64,000 nt of DNA from Emergomyces orientalis (taxonomy: Eukaryota > Ascomycota > Eurotiomycetes > Onygenales > Ajellomycetaceae): positions 1,221,841-1,285,840 of the forward strand of contig MOWL01000089.1 in assembly GCA_002110485.1 (NCBI GenBank), given 5' to 3'. The position numbers and the translations under genes are program-made. Positions 26,801-39,169 of the stretch are shown one piece after another. Position 1 is the stretch's first letter; every line of letters starts with the position of its first letter. Below the pieces are notes generated by a model that did not search any database, was not told the origin of the DNA, and saw only the letters and a list, made by a program, of their open reading frames with translations.

Positions 26801-27756
26801 TTGTCATCTCAATGAGGAACGCTAGCGGGGACGTTAAGATCGACATGGCTCCCGTGAAAGCATCCAAAACATTGACGCTAGACCCTGAAGCTTCTTACCT
26901 GCTCGTGGGTGGTCTTGGTGGCCTTGGGCGATCGGTCGCGAGGCACTTAATTGAGCATGGCGCTCGTCATCTGGTGTTCCTCTCCCGAAGCGCAGGAAGC
27001 AGCCCAGACGACCCTGCTCACATTAAAGAGATCGAGAGCATGGGCTGCAAAGTCGTTCTGGTCAAGGGAAGTGTTGCCAACGAGGATGACGTTGAACGTG
27101 CTGTGTCAGAGTCGGTTAACCTTAAGGGGATCTTCCAATGCTCAATGGTCTTGCGAGATGAGAACTTCTCGCGCATGAGCGTCGATGAGTGGGTCACTGC
27201 CGTGAAGCCCAAAGTGGACGGAACGTGGAATCTTCATAATGCAACCATCGCCGCGATTTTCTCGTCTGGTACGGCAGACGCAAGTCATGACACTCTGAAT
27301 AAACCCTTCGTGGACAAGAATGTCTTCACTATCGGTATGTCCACGGTAAACTCGCTGAGTAGCTCTGAAAGCCGGTTCACCTGGAGGAAGGACAGGAGAA
27401 CCGCCATCTATCACAACCTCACCCACGGCGGCAATGACAATCTCAAGTCCTTCCTTGCGAAAGCCAAGACAAACGCAGCCGTGCTCAAAGAAGAGCAGAC
27501 CGCGGTCACGTTTGCCCAGGAGAGAGGAAAGAAGCTGAACGAATTTTTGCTCAAGTCCGATGATGAACTCAACACCTCTATCCCCCTTGCCCGACTTGGA
27601 TTGGACTCTTTGGTTGCTGTTGAAATGCGAAGCTGGTGGAGACAGGTGTTTAACTTCGATATTAGTGTGCTTGAGCTGCTGGGCATGGGCAACCTGAATA
27701 CATTGGGGAGACATGCTGCAAAAGGATTGCTCAAGAAACTCGGAAATGAGGCGTAG
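23857..27756 (+). pseudogene. 3' half of a highly reducing polyketide synthase
   Basis: Relic of an iterative type I HR-PKS. The KS, AT and DH domains are absent; the remnant begins just before the C-methyltransferase domain (ILEIGAGTGASTARLL, SAM motif near 24420). It continues with an enoyl reductase (VHAAGLNFK; HSACGGVGLAAIQLA near 26210), a ketoreductase start (LLVGGLGGLGRSVARHLIE near 26900) and an acyl carrier domain with GLDSLVAVEMRSWW (phosphopantetheine serine near 27607). Introns are visible at about 25651-25704, 25989-26195 and 26610-26670. Frame breaks near 25050 and 25390 are not introns. The ketoreductase lacks its catalytic Ser-Tyr-Asn half through an in-frame deletion. No polyketide can be made by this remnant. 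Tail domains after the ACP are not seen. Confidence 0.85.
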
Positions 27757-30700
27757 ATACATTCTTCTCATTGTTCTCCCCATCGGAGAAGAGAATCCTC
27801 TCAAAATCAGATTTCTTCATTTCTTTAGAGGAAAAAAAAGCATTTTCTTCTGCGTAATCAGATCAGTTTAAATTTCAAAATCTGGTAATTTTTATTATAC
27901 CGCAACAGAATTGATCTCTGTTATACATAAAATGATATAATCAGAGTGCAGAATTATTATCTCGGCATTTTAAGTTATTAAATGTTGATGAGAATCTGAA
28001 TAAAGCTTCAATTCTTTATTCATTTGAAAATTTACTAGTCAAGTAGATTTCAAAGGCGTTAGTATAAAATATTATTGAAAAATAATATTTAATAAAAACT
28101 TATACAAGGTTTTTAAACTCCCGAAAGATACCTGGCTCTTGAACAGAATGCAGGGAGACTTAGAGCAGAAAGAATGGTGGATGAACCACTTTTTGTGGCA
28201 TAGGAGGGTAGCAACACTCCGATAAACTTGTAAGTTTTTCTTCGATTTGATTGTGTGTATGTTGCTTGATCGATGAGAGCCGCAGTTGAGCACGGGAATT
28301 TAGACCGATAGCTGGTGAACAGGAACCTAGAATACCACCAGACACATCTTTCAGCCAAACTCCCAGTCAGAACGAGAAGCGACAGAGGGCACTTATATTC
28401 AGTCGTCATCATAATGTGCTCAAACGCGGCATAACTAAGAATTCCTGAGCGTCGAGAACGGCGTCATATATCCCGGGCCGGGGCCGGGTACGGGGATCAC
28501 AAATATCCAAAACAGCACATCTGCCAATACTGTCATACCCGCCAGGGGAAATTTGAACCGCATATAAAGGTGACGTTATTATGGGAAACAGCTATTCGGC
28601 GGCTACCAATTACGGCAACGGGAAGAGACAGGATGATGTCGATGGTGGCGTGTGATTAAAAGACACCAGAAGCTCAACTCAAATTGAAATAATTTGAAAC
28701 CATATTCTCAATTCCAAAGCCAGGGTTTTTGAAGGCATCTGGTGTAACTAGGGCATATCTGGTCGTTTTCCGATGCCACCGTTATATGAGGCAGAACGAG
28801 GGAAGGGTAGGATAGGAAATTTGGCATATATTGCCGTTTGATTATTCTTATCGTCCTTTTCTTCTTTTCTTCTTCCTTTTTTGTCCCTTGTCCCAAATAT
28901 ACTTATTTCCCCTTTAGGCCGGGAACGGAATGGGCGGAATCAAGCAAAATTTATGCCTGCCCTCTTGGATGAAGGTCAGTTCACAGTGGAACACTTCATT
29001 CATGCAGGTAGTATAGTTGTCATTCTCGCGTTGGCCAGCCATGTGCCAAGACGAAGCGAGCGAGCACAAGCAGAAGAACAGAGAAATTAAAATCATGTCG
29101 TTGGCGCCATTTGAAAGCGAGAAAAATAGAGCCAATCGATGATGATGAAATATCAGCAGAGGGCGGGGAGTAGAAGAACTCAGCAGTTGGTTGACAAGAA
29201 ATTCATACCCAGTGCTGGCCCTGTGAGGATTTAAGAAATGAAGACGAGGTGGTAAATTCCTCCACGCGTTATCAACGAGAATATGATGCGCAGAGAGAGT
29301 ATGTCTGTAGTTTTAATGACCGTGGAGCTTGAATATCGTCCTGAAGAAAACGATTCTTTTTTGCAAACCATCTCGCGGTTGGCCCTGGTATAAGTATTAA
29401 CTAGCAGGCTAACTCCGTAAAAACCGACTAGATCTGAATTCAAGGTGAATGGGCGCGTTTGAGATTGTCCAAAGTAACTACTCTGCTGCCTTTCAACACC
29501 AAACTCGTGGCATTTCTTGTCGTCATTTTTGTGGCAATTTGTCTCAGCCACAGCGAGAATCTGGCGCCTTGACCGGCGACGATCCGCTGGCTTGGAGTGT
29601 TGTGCATTTGAGATGGCCAGGGCGGGATTTGCTGTCTAACGTTACTATTTGGCGGGCGGGATTGGATACCCGCGATGTTAATGTCATTGTTTCGAATCGA
29701 TTTCTCTCGTGACCATGTAGCCTCTTTCTCATGTCTCGTAGACAGTTTTTTCAAGGATTAACAGAAGATTGATTGAATCATATAATCGATTAAGAGATGG
29801 GGTATTTCGGAAGAATTGTGAATGGTACTAAAAAAGAAAAAACTGAAATGAAACGATAATGCGATTCAATTTTGAGAGCACTGGACAGAATTTGTTTACC
29901 TGGTTAGCCTAGTTGGTATATTTCAACCGTCAAGCTTCTTCATGAATAAGGGGAACAATCAAATGGATATGATTGTTCTACAGACCAGGTTGCCGGAATA
30001 CGTCAGGCTGGCAATGCCCTGTTTCAGTGAGCAACATATATGCGAAACCGGAATCCTCATCGCCAGCAGCAGTGGCTCCAAGAGCTGCATTCTTTGCCTC
30101 AAACTCCCCTGGTATTTTCTCCGTTCTTAGGGGCGCTATTCAGCGGTGTCTTTCATCAGCCATACCACCGACATCTCTCAAGGTTATCAACGATAAGGGC
30201 ACTGATATCTTCAGGGTCATTCCTCCATGAACCTCCGCGAAAGCCCAACTTAATATTTAAGCAGGGATCTTTTTTGATATGTACGTCGCTGGCATTGGGG
30301 ATGGGGCATTACCATCACCAGCGCCCCAAATGGGTCGTAGGAATTCGTTGACCTTTGAGAATAAACAGCAAGTTACAACGCCATTGAGGATGTGTTTCCT
30401 GGCGAACCTTTGGTATCAATTGCAAGGGTATCGCGAGGTAGTTTTTTTTTATTAAAAAAAAGCACATGCACATTCACTCGCAGTGGGATCGTCCGCCTGG
30501 GCAGCGCCAATGGGCTGAGTTGATGTTTGGTTCGTGCCTGAACATCCAGAAGATGGTCACCAAGGACGTTAGCGCCATCAACATCACGAATGATTTGTTG
30601 CAGGGGAAGGGGTTCCTTTTTGGGTGCCCATGGCAAGCTAAAGGCCAAGTGTGGTGGAGTTCTAGCCCTGTCTCCACTCCAGAGAACGCTGATCTTTTGC

Positions 30701-32162
30701 AGGATAAATTGCGGGTAAACGACGGGGTAAACAATTGACAATATGAATTGATTTTCATGATGTCGAGTTTGGCAGGTTCTGCAGCACTTTGCTTCATTAT
30801 TATGGTTGTGGGTTTTCAGCCATTTATCTGGGAGCAAAGGGTCAGTTCTTTACTTTCCCCGTGGCAAACCCTGGAAATTTACAAATTTACAAGATATCCC
30901 GCAGCCTCTGAAATATACATTAATAATAATAATAATATACAGCGTAATAATATCCTCGATACGCCAATCGATGAACTAGAGCCGGCAGTCAAATTTACAA
31001 ACAGGAATCCAGAGACCGAGTAAAGTGGAGAAATGGCACATTCTCGCCCAATAATTATCCAGTCGATGTCGCGCATGGATTCTTGAGTATGATGATGACT
31101 GTTCGCCCGCATGCTCCGTGCTCGCTCGGCTTCTTAAATTCCAGGATCATCGGGAACACCGAGGCTCACGTGCAAAATTACAGCAATTAATTGTCGACAA
31201 ATGAGGCCCCAGTTGTCGCGTCGGAATTAGATTGTGGGCCTAAAGAATGATATTGGTGGGGAATCTGAGACAGTTGCCCCTTGACAGACGGCAAACTGGA
31301 TCGACAATCAATTAGGGCTAGTTTTACCCCATGGGGCAACGTTTGGTCTTTGACAACTTTGTTTCAACAAGCTCTCTGCAACGACACACAAAATGGGACG
31401 GGGCCGTCATTGGGGTTTGTTGTAAGCAGAAAGATTCACATGTCATCTCATGGCCAACCGCACAGAGGGGCTTGAGCGCCGCCAGGCGAACGTTGTTTTG
31501 TGCCTTAACTTTAACTAACTAGCCCACTCAAAGTTGAACTAAGCTTCCTGTACAAAGTACGTAAAATAGATTGGAGTTCGAGGGGCCAATCATGCTAAGG
31601 GGGCCATCGCGAATGTGCTCCCTCGCGTAACCGCACTGCTCCTTTAGCTTGGATTCTGGACCTTTTGATGTCACTACGACTGTATATACTGCTCCTGCCA
31701 GGCCGAGCTGACCCGCATTTACGGAAGAGGAGAAGTCTCGTCTCCCAGGGCAAACCAAGAAAATTACCACCGGCCGTGTATACACCCCCAAAGTAGCGTG
31801 CTTTAAGGACACACAGGCCCCGTCTGCATCATGGGCTAACCCGCATCCTCACCAAGCGCCTTCTGTGATCCTGGAATTTTCAGTTGCTCAACACGGGGCA
31901 CGACCGAGGCATATGATGATTGATCTGGCGGATCCTGCGTGCGGCATTAAATTACGGAGTCAGGTACCTGCAGTGGCGACCAGGAATAGGAGAGCGTTTC
32001 TGGTACATATATAGAGCCAGCCAGCGCATTGCCCCAGGATTTCTGTTCCTGTTCTGTTTATCATTTCCAAAGAAGTTCCTCTGAAATTTGCTTGAAACCT
32101 CGCAAATTTTGTCCTTTCGTTTTATACATCCTTTTGCCGTTGTATCACTTCTTCCAAACAAA
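27757..32162. other. Intergenic region, no gene recognised
   Basis: About 4.4 kb of AT-rich sequence. Open frames reach about 150 codons but overlap on both strands and match no family I know. The stretch 32000-32160 directly precedes the HsbA-like gene and probably holds its promoter and 5' leader. Confidence 0.45.
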
Positions 32163-32918
32163 ATGAAGGTGACCGCCGCCCTCATCACCCTGGGCCTTGC
32201 CTTTGGTGTTGTTTCTGAACCCATCCCCGCCAAACGTGACATCGAAGCATTTAAGGCAATCTTCACTGAGATCGATTCCGGTGTCGGTAAACTCTCCACT
32301 GCCATCAAGGGCGGAGATGAAGGCACCATTACCAGTGCCGGCGAGGCCTTGGTCGCCACTATCAACAAGGGCGTCGAGACCGCCAAGGGCGAGGAAGAAC
32401 TCTCCCTGAACGACGCTCTCGGGCTTACTGCCCCCGTTCAGGCCCTCACCAAGAAGGTCGAGGGAGTGGTTAGCGAGATCATTTCCAAGAAAGCAGATTT
32501 CGTTGCCGCAGACTTCGCCCTCACGGTCAAGGAGAACCTTAACGATCAATTCACCGCCTCCACCGCTCTCGCCGAGGCCGTCAGCGCCAAGGTACCCGAG
32601 GGTGTGAAGGATATTGCCAAGCAGCTCGCTGCTGGTATTTCCAACGCCATCCAGAAAGGTATTGATGCCTACAAGGACGTCACTGGTGGCGATGGTGGCA
32701 GCAGCACGACCGCCCAGCCCACTGGTACCACCGCTGAGCCAACTGGTGAGCCAACCCCAACCGGCGGATATCCCACTCCCACTCCATCCTCCACCCCCAG
32801 CGGTGGTTTGCCATCATCCACCCCCACTCCTCCTATCGACTGGCCCGGTGCTGCTCCTGTCAATGGACAAAACATCGTCGGTGTCCTCGCTGTCGCCGCC
32901 GCCGTCCTCGCGTTTTAG
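32163..32918 (+). CDS. HsbA/Mp1-type cell-wall protein, GPI-anchored
   Basis: Secreted or wall-bound protein of the hydrophobic-surface-binding protein A / Mp1 galactomannoprotein family, whose members bind hydrophobic surfaces or lipids. Single exon of 251 residues. The start at 32163 is chosen because it opens a signal peptide (MKVTAALITLGLAFGVVSEP) followed by a KR site; an upstream in-frame extension to 32088 would bury it. Residues about 25-175 are the alpha-helical HsbA domain, rich in A, K, E and T. Residues about 180-230 form a Ser/Thr/Pro/Gly-rich stalk with PTPTP-like units, likely O-mannosylated. The last 20 residues are hydrophobic (NIVGVLAVAAAVLAF) after a small-residue region, fitting a GPI-attachment signal. 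There are no cysteines. The gene stands alone; regulation is not visible. Confidence 0.88.
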   Translation: MKVTAALITLGLAFGVVSEPIPAKRDIEAFKAIFTEIDSGVGKLSTAIKGGDEGTITSAGEALVATINKGVETAKGEEELSLNDALGLTAPVQALTKKVEGVVSEIISKKADFVAADFALTVKENLNDQFTASTALAEAVSAKVPEGVKDIAKQLAAGISNAIQKGIDAYKDVTGGDGGSSTTAQPTGTTAEPTGEPTPTGGYPTPTPSSTPSGGLPSSTPTPPIDWPGAAPVNGQNIVGVLAVAAAVLAF

Positions 32919-34243
32919 ATTACCTGTCGGGTTGAGTCAGTAGGTATTTATGGGACGTTGTGTGTGTATATATGTTAAGAGGAACGAAAGGGGTGATAGC
33001 ACTGTCCAAATGCCTGTATTACTTAACTTTTGTTATAATAGTTGTAATTGCAAGGCATTCTTGGGTCTGATGCGTTTTGTTTTCAAGTAACTGTATGAAC
33101 GAATGTATGTAATATGAAACATGCTCGACTGAGAGCCATGTGTACACTAATAATAATAAAAATTACCTTATGTGTTATTCATTTCCTCGCCTTTCCCTTG
33201 ATTCTAGGTACTGTGCCCATGTTTCCACCCTGTCGCAACAGATACAAGAAACTCATGGCAAGGCTATGTATCTTTGGGGAACACGAGGAACGAAATAATC
33301 TCACTACTCTCCCATTTCCTTTCGCTTGCTCGCGATGGGCTTTGCTGGGAGAGAAGCAGAGGCCAGACGAGACTTCGTCCGTAATTCTTCCAGTCTGCAG
33401 TCAACCCGATAATAGATGGTTGTAGCCAGATTGACCAACTCATCCATCCCTGGGTAGTGCCCAGGGTTCTGCAGATAGAGCGCAAGATCTCCTTGACCAG
33501 GTTGGTTTGCATGCTGGCCTTTATCCGGCAGTAGGCTTTGGACAGATTTGCGGACAGTTTAACGCTTTCTTTATCCCTGTCCGCGCTCGGATAGTTGGGT
33601 GGTATCGAAGACCCCTGTTCACATGGTTACATGGTTCAGGGCGCTGCCAGATTACTCACTTTTCCGGCTCAGTTGGATGGCATGCGTATATATGGTGTTG
33701 ATGAAGACAATGATTATAGACACAACTCGATCGCGCCATAAATAGGTTTGCTCACACTCATTAAAAAGTAGCCTCAGATCTCGTCGCTGAGAACGGATAG
33801 GTTAACGCCATTGAAAGAAATCACACATAATGCCAAGTGATTTTATTGGTCATTCCAGTGCTGATCAACATTCCAAATTACCATGATCAATCATGTATCT
33901 TTAACTGTCGCCTGGTCAGTGCGTCGAGCAGCTGCCGGGCGAGAACAAACGATGTGGCAGCAGCAAGACATGCAAGGCAGACAGATGGCAATATCCAGGG
34001 TTGAGAAAATCGCATTGTGGCTCAAAATATTCATCTCGATTAGTATAATCACCCAATCGTGATTCTGGTATGTCAGGCTCGTTCAGGCTCCAGCAATGAA
34101 AAAAGAAACTGCGCAGGATTCTATAGTAATGACTTCTTTCTTATCCCAAATGTCTGTTTTTTGGGCGGCATAAGTGAGACTCTTCGTGGCTATTCCCTCT
34201 CCAATCTTCTAACGAGGGAGAACTTAGCCTGGGACAAGGTAGG
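32919..34243. other. Intergenic region, no gene recognised
   Basis: AT-rich DNA between the HsbA-like gene and a GTPase relic. The first 100-200 bases are probably the 3' untranslated region of the HsbA-like gene. Short overlapping open frames near 33114-33512 show no family signature. Confidence 0.45.
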
Positions 34244-34690
34244 TTGCATGGTTTATCTGCTTGCAAGCGAACAAATCTCATCCTTGCCGGTGTGGATAAC
34301 TCGGGTAAACCGATCCTGTCACATTTCGTGAGAGTTGGCTATTTTAGACCCAAAACGGGGATTTCTGGAGATCTTTGGGTTGGGGGCATTTTCCCTTTCC
34401 AGGGCGTGGGATTGAAATTTTTTCTCATACATCTCAAAAGCTCTCAACGAAGTCCAGATCAACAATCTCAGATACAGGCAGCATGTCTAGGACTCGTCCG
34501 GAGTGTTAGTTACCTTCCAGAAGCAAATGTAATCATTTACGTGGTCGACGCCAATGACCCATGTCGGTTCCAAGAATCAAAAGAAAAGCTCCAGGCCTCC
34601 AAGAAGCGGAAAAGTTCTAGTTTTCGGGAAGGTCGATAAACCCTGCGCGGTGAATCCAACGAAGATATAAGACAGCACAATTCCAACGTT
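34244..34690 (+). pseudogene. Worn Sar1/Arf-type small GTPase relic
   Basis: A fragment still resembling a Sar1/Arf family GTPase of vesicle traffic. One frame reads NLILAGVDNSGKPILSHF, a degenerate P-loop in which the catalytic GKT has become GKP. It is followed after a poorly matching stretch by YLPEANVIIYVVDANDPC and RFQESKEKL, which match the central strand and following helix of this family. A frame change near 34610 leads to VLVFGKVDKPCAV, resembling the N/TKxD guanine-binding region with its sequence altered. The DxxG switch II segment cannot be found. About 150 codons remain and no start is convincing. The family call is made from these motifs only. Confidence 0.5.
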
Positions 34691-35395
34691 GCCATCGATG
34701 ATAGCAACGACTGGAAAAATTCAAGAGCTAGCCCACAAATTCAAGAGCTAGCCCACAAAACGATATTTTATCCTTAACAGTTTTTGATCAGGGCATGGAG
34801 AAGGAATTAAATGGATATTGCAGAATGTGTGATTGTTCTGCGCTGAGATGATTTCTTCGGTCGTTCTCGAGAATTGCTGCCGCAGGAAGCTGCTTAATAA
34901 TGTTGAATATTCGTGAAAGAAGCCATAGGATATTGTGATGGAAATTGGGATATAAAATAATTGAACATTTGAAACCATTTGAAAACATGAAATCGTTTCC
35001 AACTACTAATACTTTCTTGCATCCTTGAATAATGTGATATCAAACTCAAATTGGCGAGTTCAGCTGAATTACCACGTGACAAAGGCGGTCGGGAAAAATT
35101 TCCCTTTAAGAACACCCTGATTAAATTCTGCGGCAGAAAAAAAATGGAAATATTTGAGAGAGTCCTGGATAGTAGAGCTTGCGATTTCAAAAAAAAAAAA
35201 AAAATTCCGCTTCCCCGGTTGTAAAACACATAATAAACAACAAAAAAGCGCAGGAGAACAAAATGGCTCCATAGTGGATGATTGGGAGGTACGATTTAAA
35301 AACTCTTTCCAAACATAATCAAAAATGGTCCATACTAATTCCTCTTGAAAGCCCTTTTCAACTACCGTTTTGCAATCACCAATTGTTTATTAGCC
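34691..35395. other. Region upstream of the UTP4 homologue
   Basis: AT-rich intergenic DNA; it probably contains the promoter and 5' leader of the UTP4 homologue. A tandem duplication of about 20 bases is visible near 34721-34760. An A-run lies at about 35190-35203. Confidence 0.5.
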
Positions 35396-38300
35396 ATGGA
35401 CATCCACCGATGTCGATTCGTAGCATATAACCCGCAGGCAATCAACGCCCTCGCATTCTCCCATCCTCCATCTGCAGAAGTTTCCGGCAGAGGCGTACCT
35501 ACCCTTCGTCTTGCCATTGGGCGGGCCAACGGCGATATCGAAATATGGAACCCTCTCCGAGGAGCTTGGCTACAAGAATCTATTTTACGCGGAGGCAAGG
35601 ACCGCAGCATTGAAGGCCTTGCATGGATTCAAGACCCCAATGAAAACGAGGTTGATAGTAATGGATTCAAAGTTCCCGGGAAGCTGCGATTATTCAGCAT
35701 TGGTTCGTCCAGTGTCGTGACAGAGTGGAATCTAGAGGAAGGCCGGCCGGCCAGACACTCCAGCGGTAGCTTTGGCGAGATCTGGTGTTTGACTGCGCAA
35801 CCCCGGTGGAAGCCGACGAAGAAAGATAAGGATGGGAAATTCTTACCGCCTGCTGAGGGGGAGTATACCGGACAGCATTTGGCAGTTGGGTGTGCAGATG
35901 GCTCTATTGTTATTTTGTCGACGGAGGACGGGGATTTGAGATATTTGCGCACCATGAGACCCTCAACTAAAAAGGCCCGAGTCCTTAGTGTTACGTTCCA
36001 GGATCGCAATGCTGCTGTAGCTGGATATGCGGATAGCACAATTCGAATTTTCGATATACGCAACGGGAAGATTTTGCGGACGGTTTCCATGGGCAAAGGT
36101 CCCGTGAAAGGGTCCAAGGAGCTTTTAGTATGGTCTGTGAAATGCTTGCCGGACGGAACCATTATCTCTGGCGATTCTGCTGGTGAAATACGATTTTGGG
36201 ACGCGAAGAATTACTCGCTTATCCAACGTATACAAGGCCACCAGGTAGATGTTTTGGATATTGCTGTTAGTGCCGATGGGGAATCTGTTATCAGTGGTGG
36301 TGCGGATCAAAGGACGACCGTTTACAAATTAGAGAGCGGTAAGAAGAGCGATAAGTCGAGGCGGTGGAAAGAAGTAACACATCGTAGATATCATACTCAT
36401 GATGTCAAGGCTTTCGCTCTTTATGAGACCAAGGATATAAGCATTGTGGTATCTGGAGGTAACAATATCCCGCTCATTTTATTGTTTAATTTGTATCTAA
36501 CACTAGAGTTACAGGATTGGATACGATACCCGTCGTCATTCCGATGCGCGAATATGGAGCAGAGCATCACCGGAAATTGTCGAATCTTCCACAAGTTCCC
36601 CAAATAGCCTCGTCGCCTTCATCCCGTCTTCTTATGAGCTGGTGGGACCGCGAAGTAAGCTTATGGTATATTTCTAAGCGTTTAGGGACTGGCGAGGAGC
36701 TGCTGGATGGGACTAGCCATAAACTTGTAGGCAGAGTACTGTTCCAGGGGGACGAAAATCTCACTTCTGCTACCTTGTCATCGGATGGGAAGCTCCTCGT
36801 TGCAGCAACTACGGAGGAAGTGAAGATGTTCAGCCTAGAATGGCGAAAGGGAAACAGCAAACCTGCCCTACGCGCCCAAAAGATCGATCTTCCTCCTGCA
36901 GTGGCTAAGTACGGGGCCAAATCTCTTACCATCTCGCCTGACCGCCAATGGATTTGTATAGTCCGCCCTAACAACGATATTAGCCTTGCCAGAATTATGC
37001 CAAACTCGGATCCTAAAGAGAATCCACGGATATTATCTCAACTTATTGATTTGGATCGTATTCCTAGACAAATTCGACATAAAGAGATCTACGGTACCCT
37101 TGGACAGTATGAACGGAGCATTCGCTGTGTTACATTTTCTGAGGATAGTAGGATACTCGCCTGTGGTGACCTGGGAGGGTTTATTGACTCCTGGATTTTG
37201 GAGGATGTCACAGAATCTGCACAAACCGGCAGGGTGATGAAGGTGAACGGGAAGACCTCATCGGATAATGAATCTTCAGATGACGATGACACTCCCGCCA
37301 TAGTGGAGGGCCAGCGTTGGGTGCAGACACCGTCAGTATCGCCCATCCCTTGTCTGAAAACCGGAATTCTATTACTATCTTTCCGCCCAACGAATCGCAC
37401 CCACCACAAGGCCCTTCCAAATGGCACCGCTGATTCTCATGTCTCCTGTCCGTCTCTGTGTGGTACTGATCGTTTAATGGTATTAACTGCCGAGCACCAA
37501 CTGTGCGAATTCGAAGTGCTAAAAGGGAAATTGTCAGATTGGTCCCGGAGAAACCCAAAAGCATACCTGCCAAAGGAATTCACCATACTCAAAGATCGAG
37601 CGATGGGCGCTATTTGGGATGTAAATCAGAGCCGGGAACGCCTTTGGTTATACGGCCCTACATGGATGTGGATGTTTGACCTCTCACAAGATTTCCCTCC
37701 ACCAAACGACGCTGTAGAAACCAAAGATGCCCCTGGTACAACAAAAAAAGGGGCGAATAAACGCAAACGAGATGATGAGGAGGGAAAGATGCTGAAAACC
37801 AACACAGGTGCTGGAGATAGAATACCAGTGTGGAAATCCGATGTTGGCATAGGAAGGAAAATGCGCAAAATTGTGGGAAACGATGAAGCAAATGCGCAAT
37901 GGATAGACCTCAAACGGGAAAGGACCCGAGATAATGTGATTGAAGAAGACGGACATGAACAATACAACGAATCATCAGCTGCAAATGATTCCTTACTTGC
38001 ACGCCTTCGACGAGAGCGAAGTTTCGCGGAACCTGAAACGAACCGGGGAGATGACGAAGACGACGACATGGATAAAGAGACAAGCCATCACGGCCAATAT
38101 CATCCCAATGGTACGAGCACATCTTTTCCCTCCTCACCCATCATCTCCCGCACCAAATCGCAAGTAGCCTTTGCCGTCGTGATCGACAACAGACCACAAG
38201 TCAACGGCGACAACGCACTGCCGAAAGAAAAGCAGGAGCAAAACCAGAAGCGACAAATTCCTGTATCCGAAAACCCTGAACCAGAAGAACAGGCGACCGT

Positions 38301-38571
38301 TGCCACGCGAAACCCAACTAACGCAGATTATATACTAGACCTTGAAGTGCAAGCGCATGAGCTACCGAAACTCTCTCCCTATCAACGCCGTTGGTGGCAT
38401 ACACATAAATATCGAGATGTTCTGGGAATAGTAGCTCTCGGCCAACCGGGTAGTGGATCAGATGCAGACCAGGAGCTGAGGGAGGGCGGATATAATCTAG
38501 AAGTTGCAGTAGTGGAGCGGCCAATGTGGGAAGTAGAGTTGCCCGGGCGGTATGTGCGGGATTACGAGTAG
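35396..38571 (+). CDS. UTP4: U3 snoRNP (t-UTP) subunit UTP4 homologue, WD40 protein
   Basis: Nucleolar WD40 protein of the t-UTP/UtpA subcomplex of the small-subunit processome, needed for pre-18S rRNA processing; the human counterpart is cirhin. Two exons, 35396-36458 and 36515-38571, are joined by a 56-base intron (GTAACA...TTACAG) in phase 1, giving about 1,039 residues. The start is the ATG of MDIHRCRFVAYNPQAINALAF, the conserved N-terminus; an in-frame extension to 35345 is less likely. WD repeats are seen throughout, for example RANGDIEIWN, GCADGSIVILS, GYADSTIRIFDIRNG, SGDSAGEIRFWD and SGGADQRTTVYKLES. Low-complexity acidic and basic inserts (about residues 620-860) precede a conserved C-terminal segment (LSPYQRRWWHTHKYRD). 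The protein is longer than yeast Utp4 because of these inserts. Housekeeping gene without special neighbours. Confidence 0.9.
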
Positions 38572-39169
38572 GGAGTTCCTAGATGTGAGGGCAAAGCGGG
38601 GAAGAAAAGTTGTATGGATGTTTGATTCCGTATGCACAAGCATGGGTAAGGTGTTGATATATGATTCTTCTTTTGGTTGATTTACCCGTCTGGATAAGAC
38701 CTTTTTGTATGTAAATCTTATATACCTTCTAAAGTTTTTGTTCCATTTATCTGATTCCTTGTTTCTCGTTTCTCTCCGTATACTAAATAAATCATCTATT
38801 TTACGGATCCAATATCTAGTTAACTACTGATATTCTGGTTCATTTGTTCACATGTTGGAAGGTCAGCGGCGAGACCTTCAACGACCCCAAGAAGCGCAAG
38901 GCCCGTTCCTGCTAGGGTAGCACACCAAAAGGCTGCTTTTCCGCAACGTCTCACATTTGAAATACGAGTCAACTGGCTGACCACATCCTTAGTTTGGGGT
39001 TTAATTATCTCTTCACTGAAATTATACCACCCTATTTCGGTTTGGATAAGTCCTCAAAGGCCACAAAGGCTGTTATACTGTGAGAAAAGAACTTCAAGCA
39101 ATTGTCTGGCTTGCAATGTAAGACATAGTAAAGCATCTATCGATCTATTAACATTCCAGAGGTTAACTA
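38572..39169. other. Intergenic region after UTP4
   Basis: 3' flank of the UTP4 homologue and AT-rich DNA. A short phrase near 38862-38916 reads GETFNDPKKRKARSC followed by a stop; it looks like the tail of some basic protein but is too short to assign. Confidence 0.4.

Noticed and set aside
38862..38916. Short phrase ending PKKRKARSC before a stop
   Set aside because: Only about 17 codons; looks protein-like but cannot be assigned or extended upstream.
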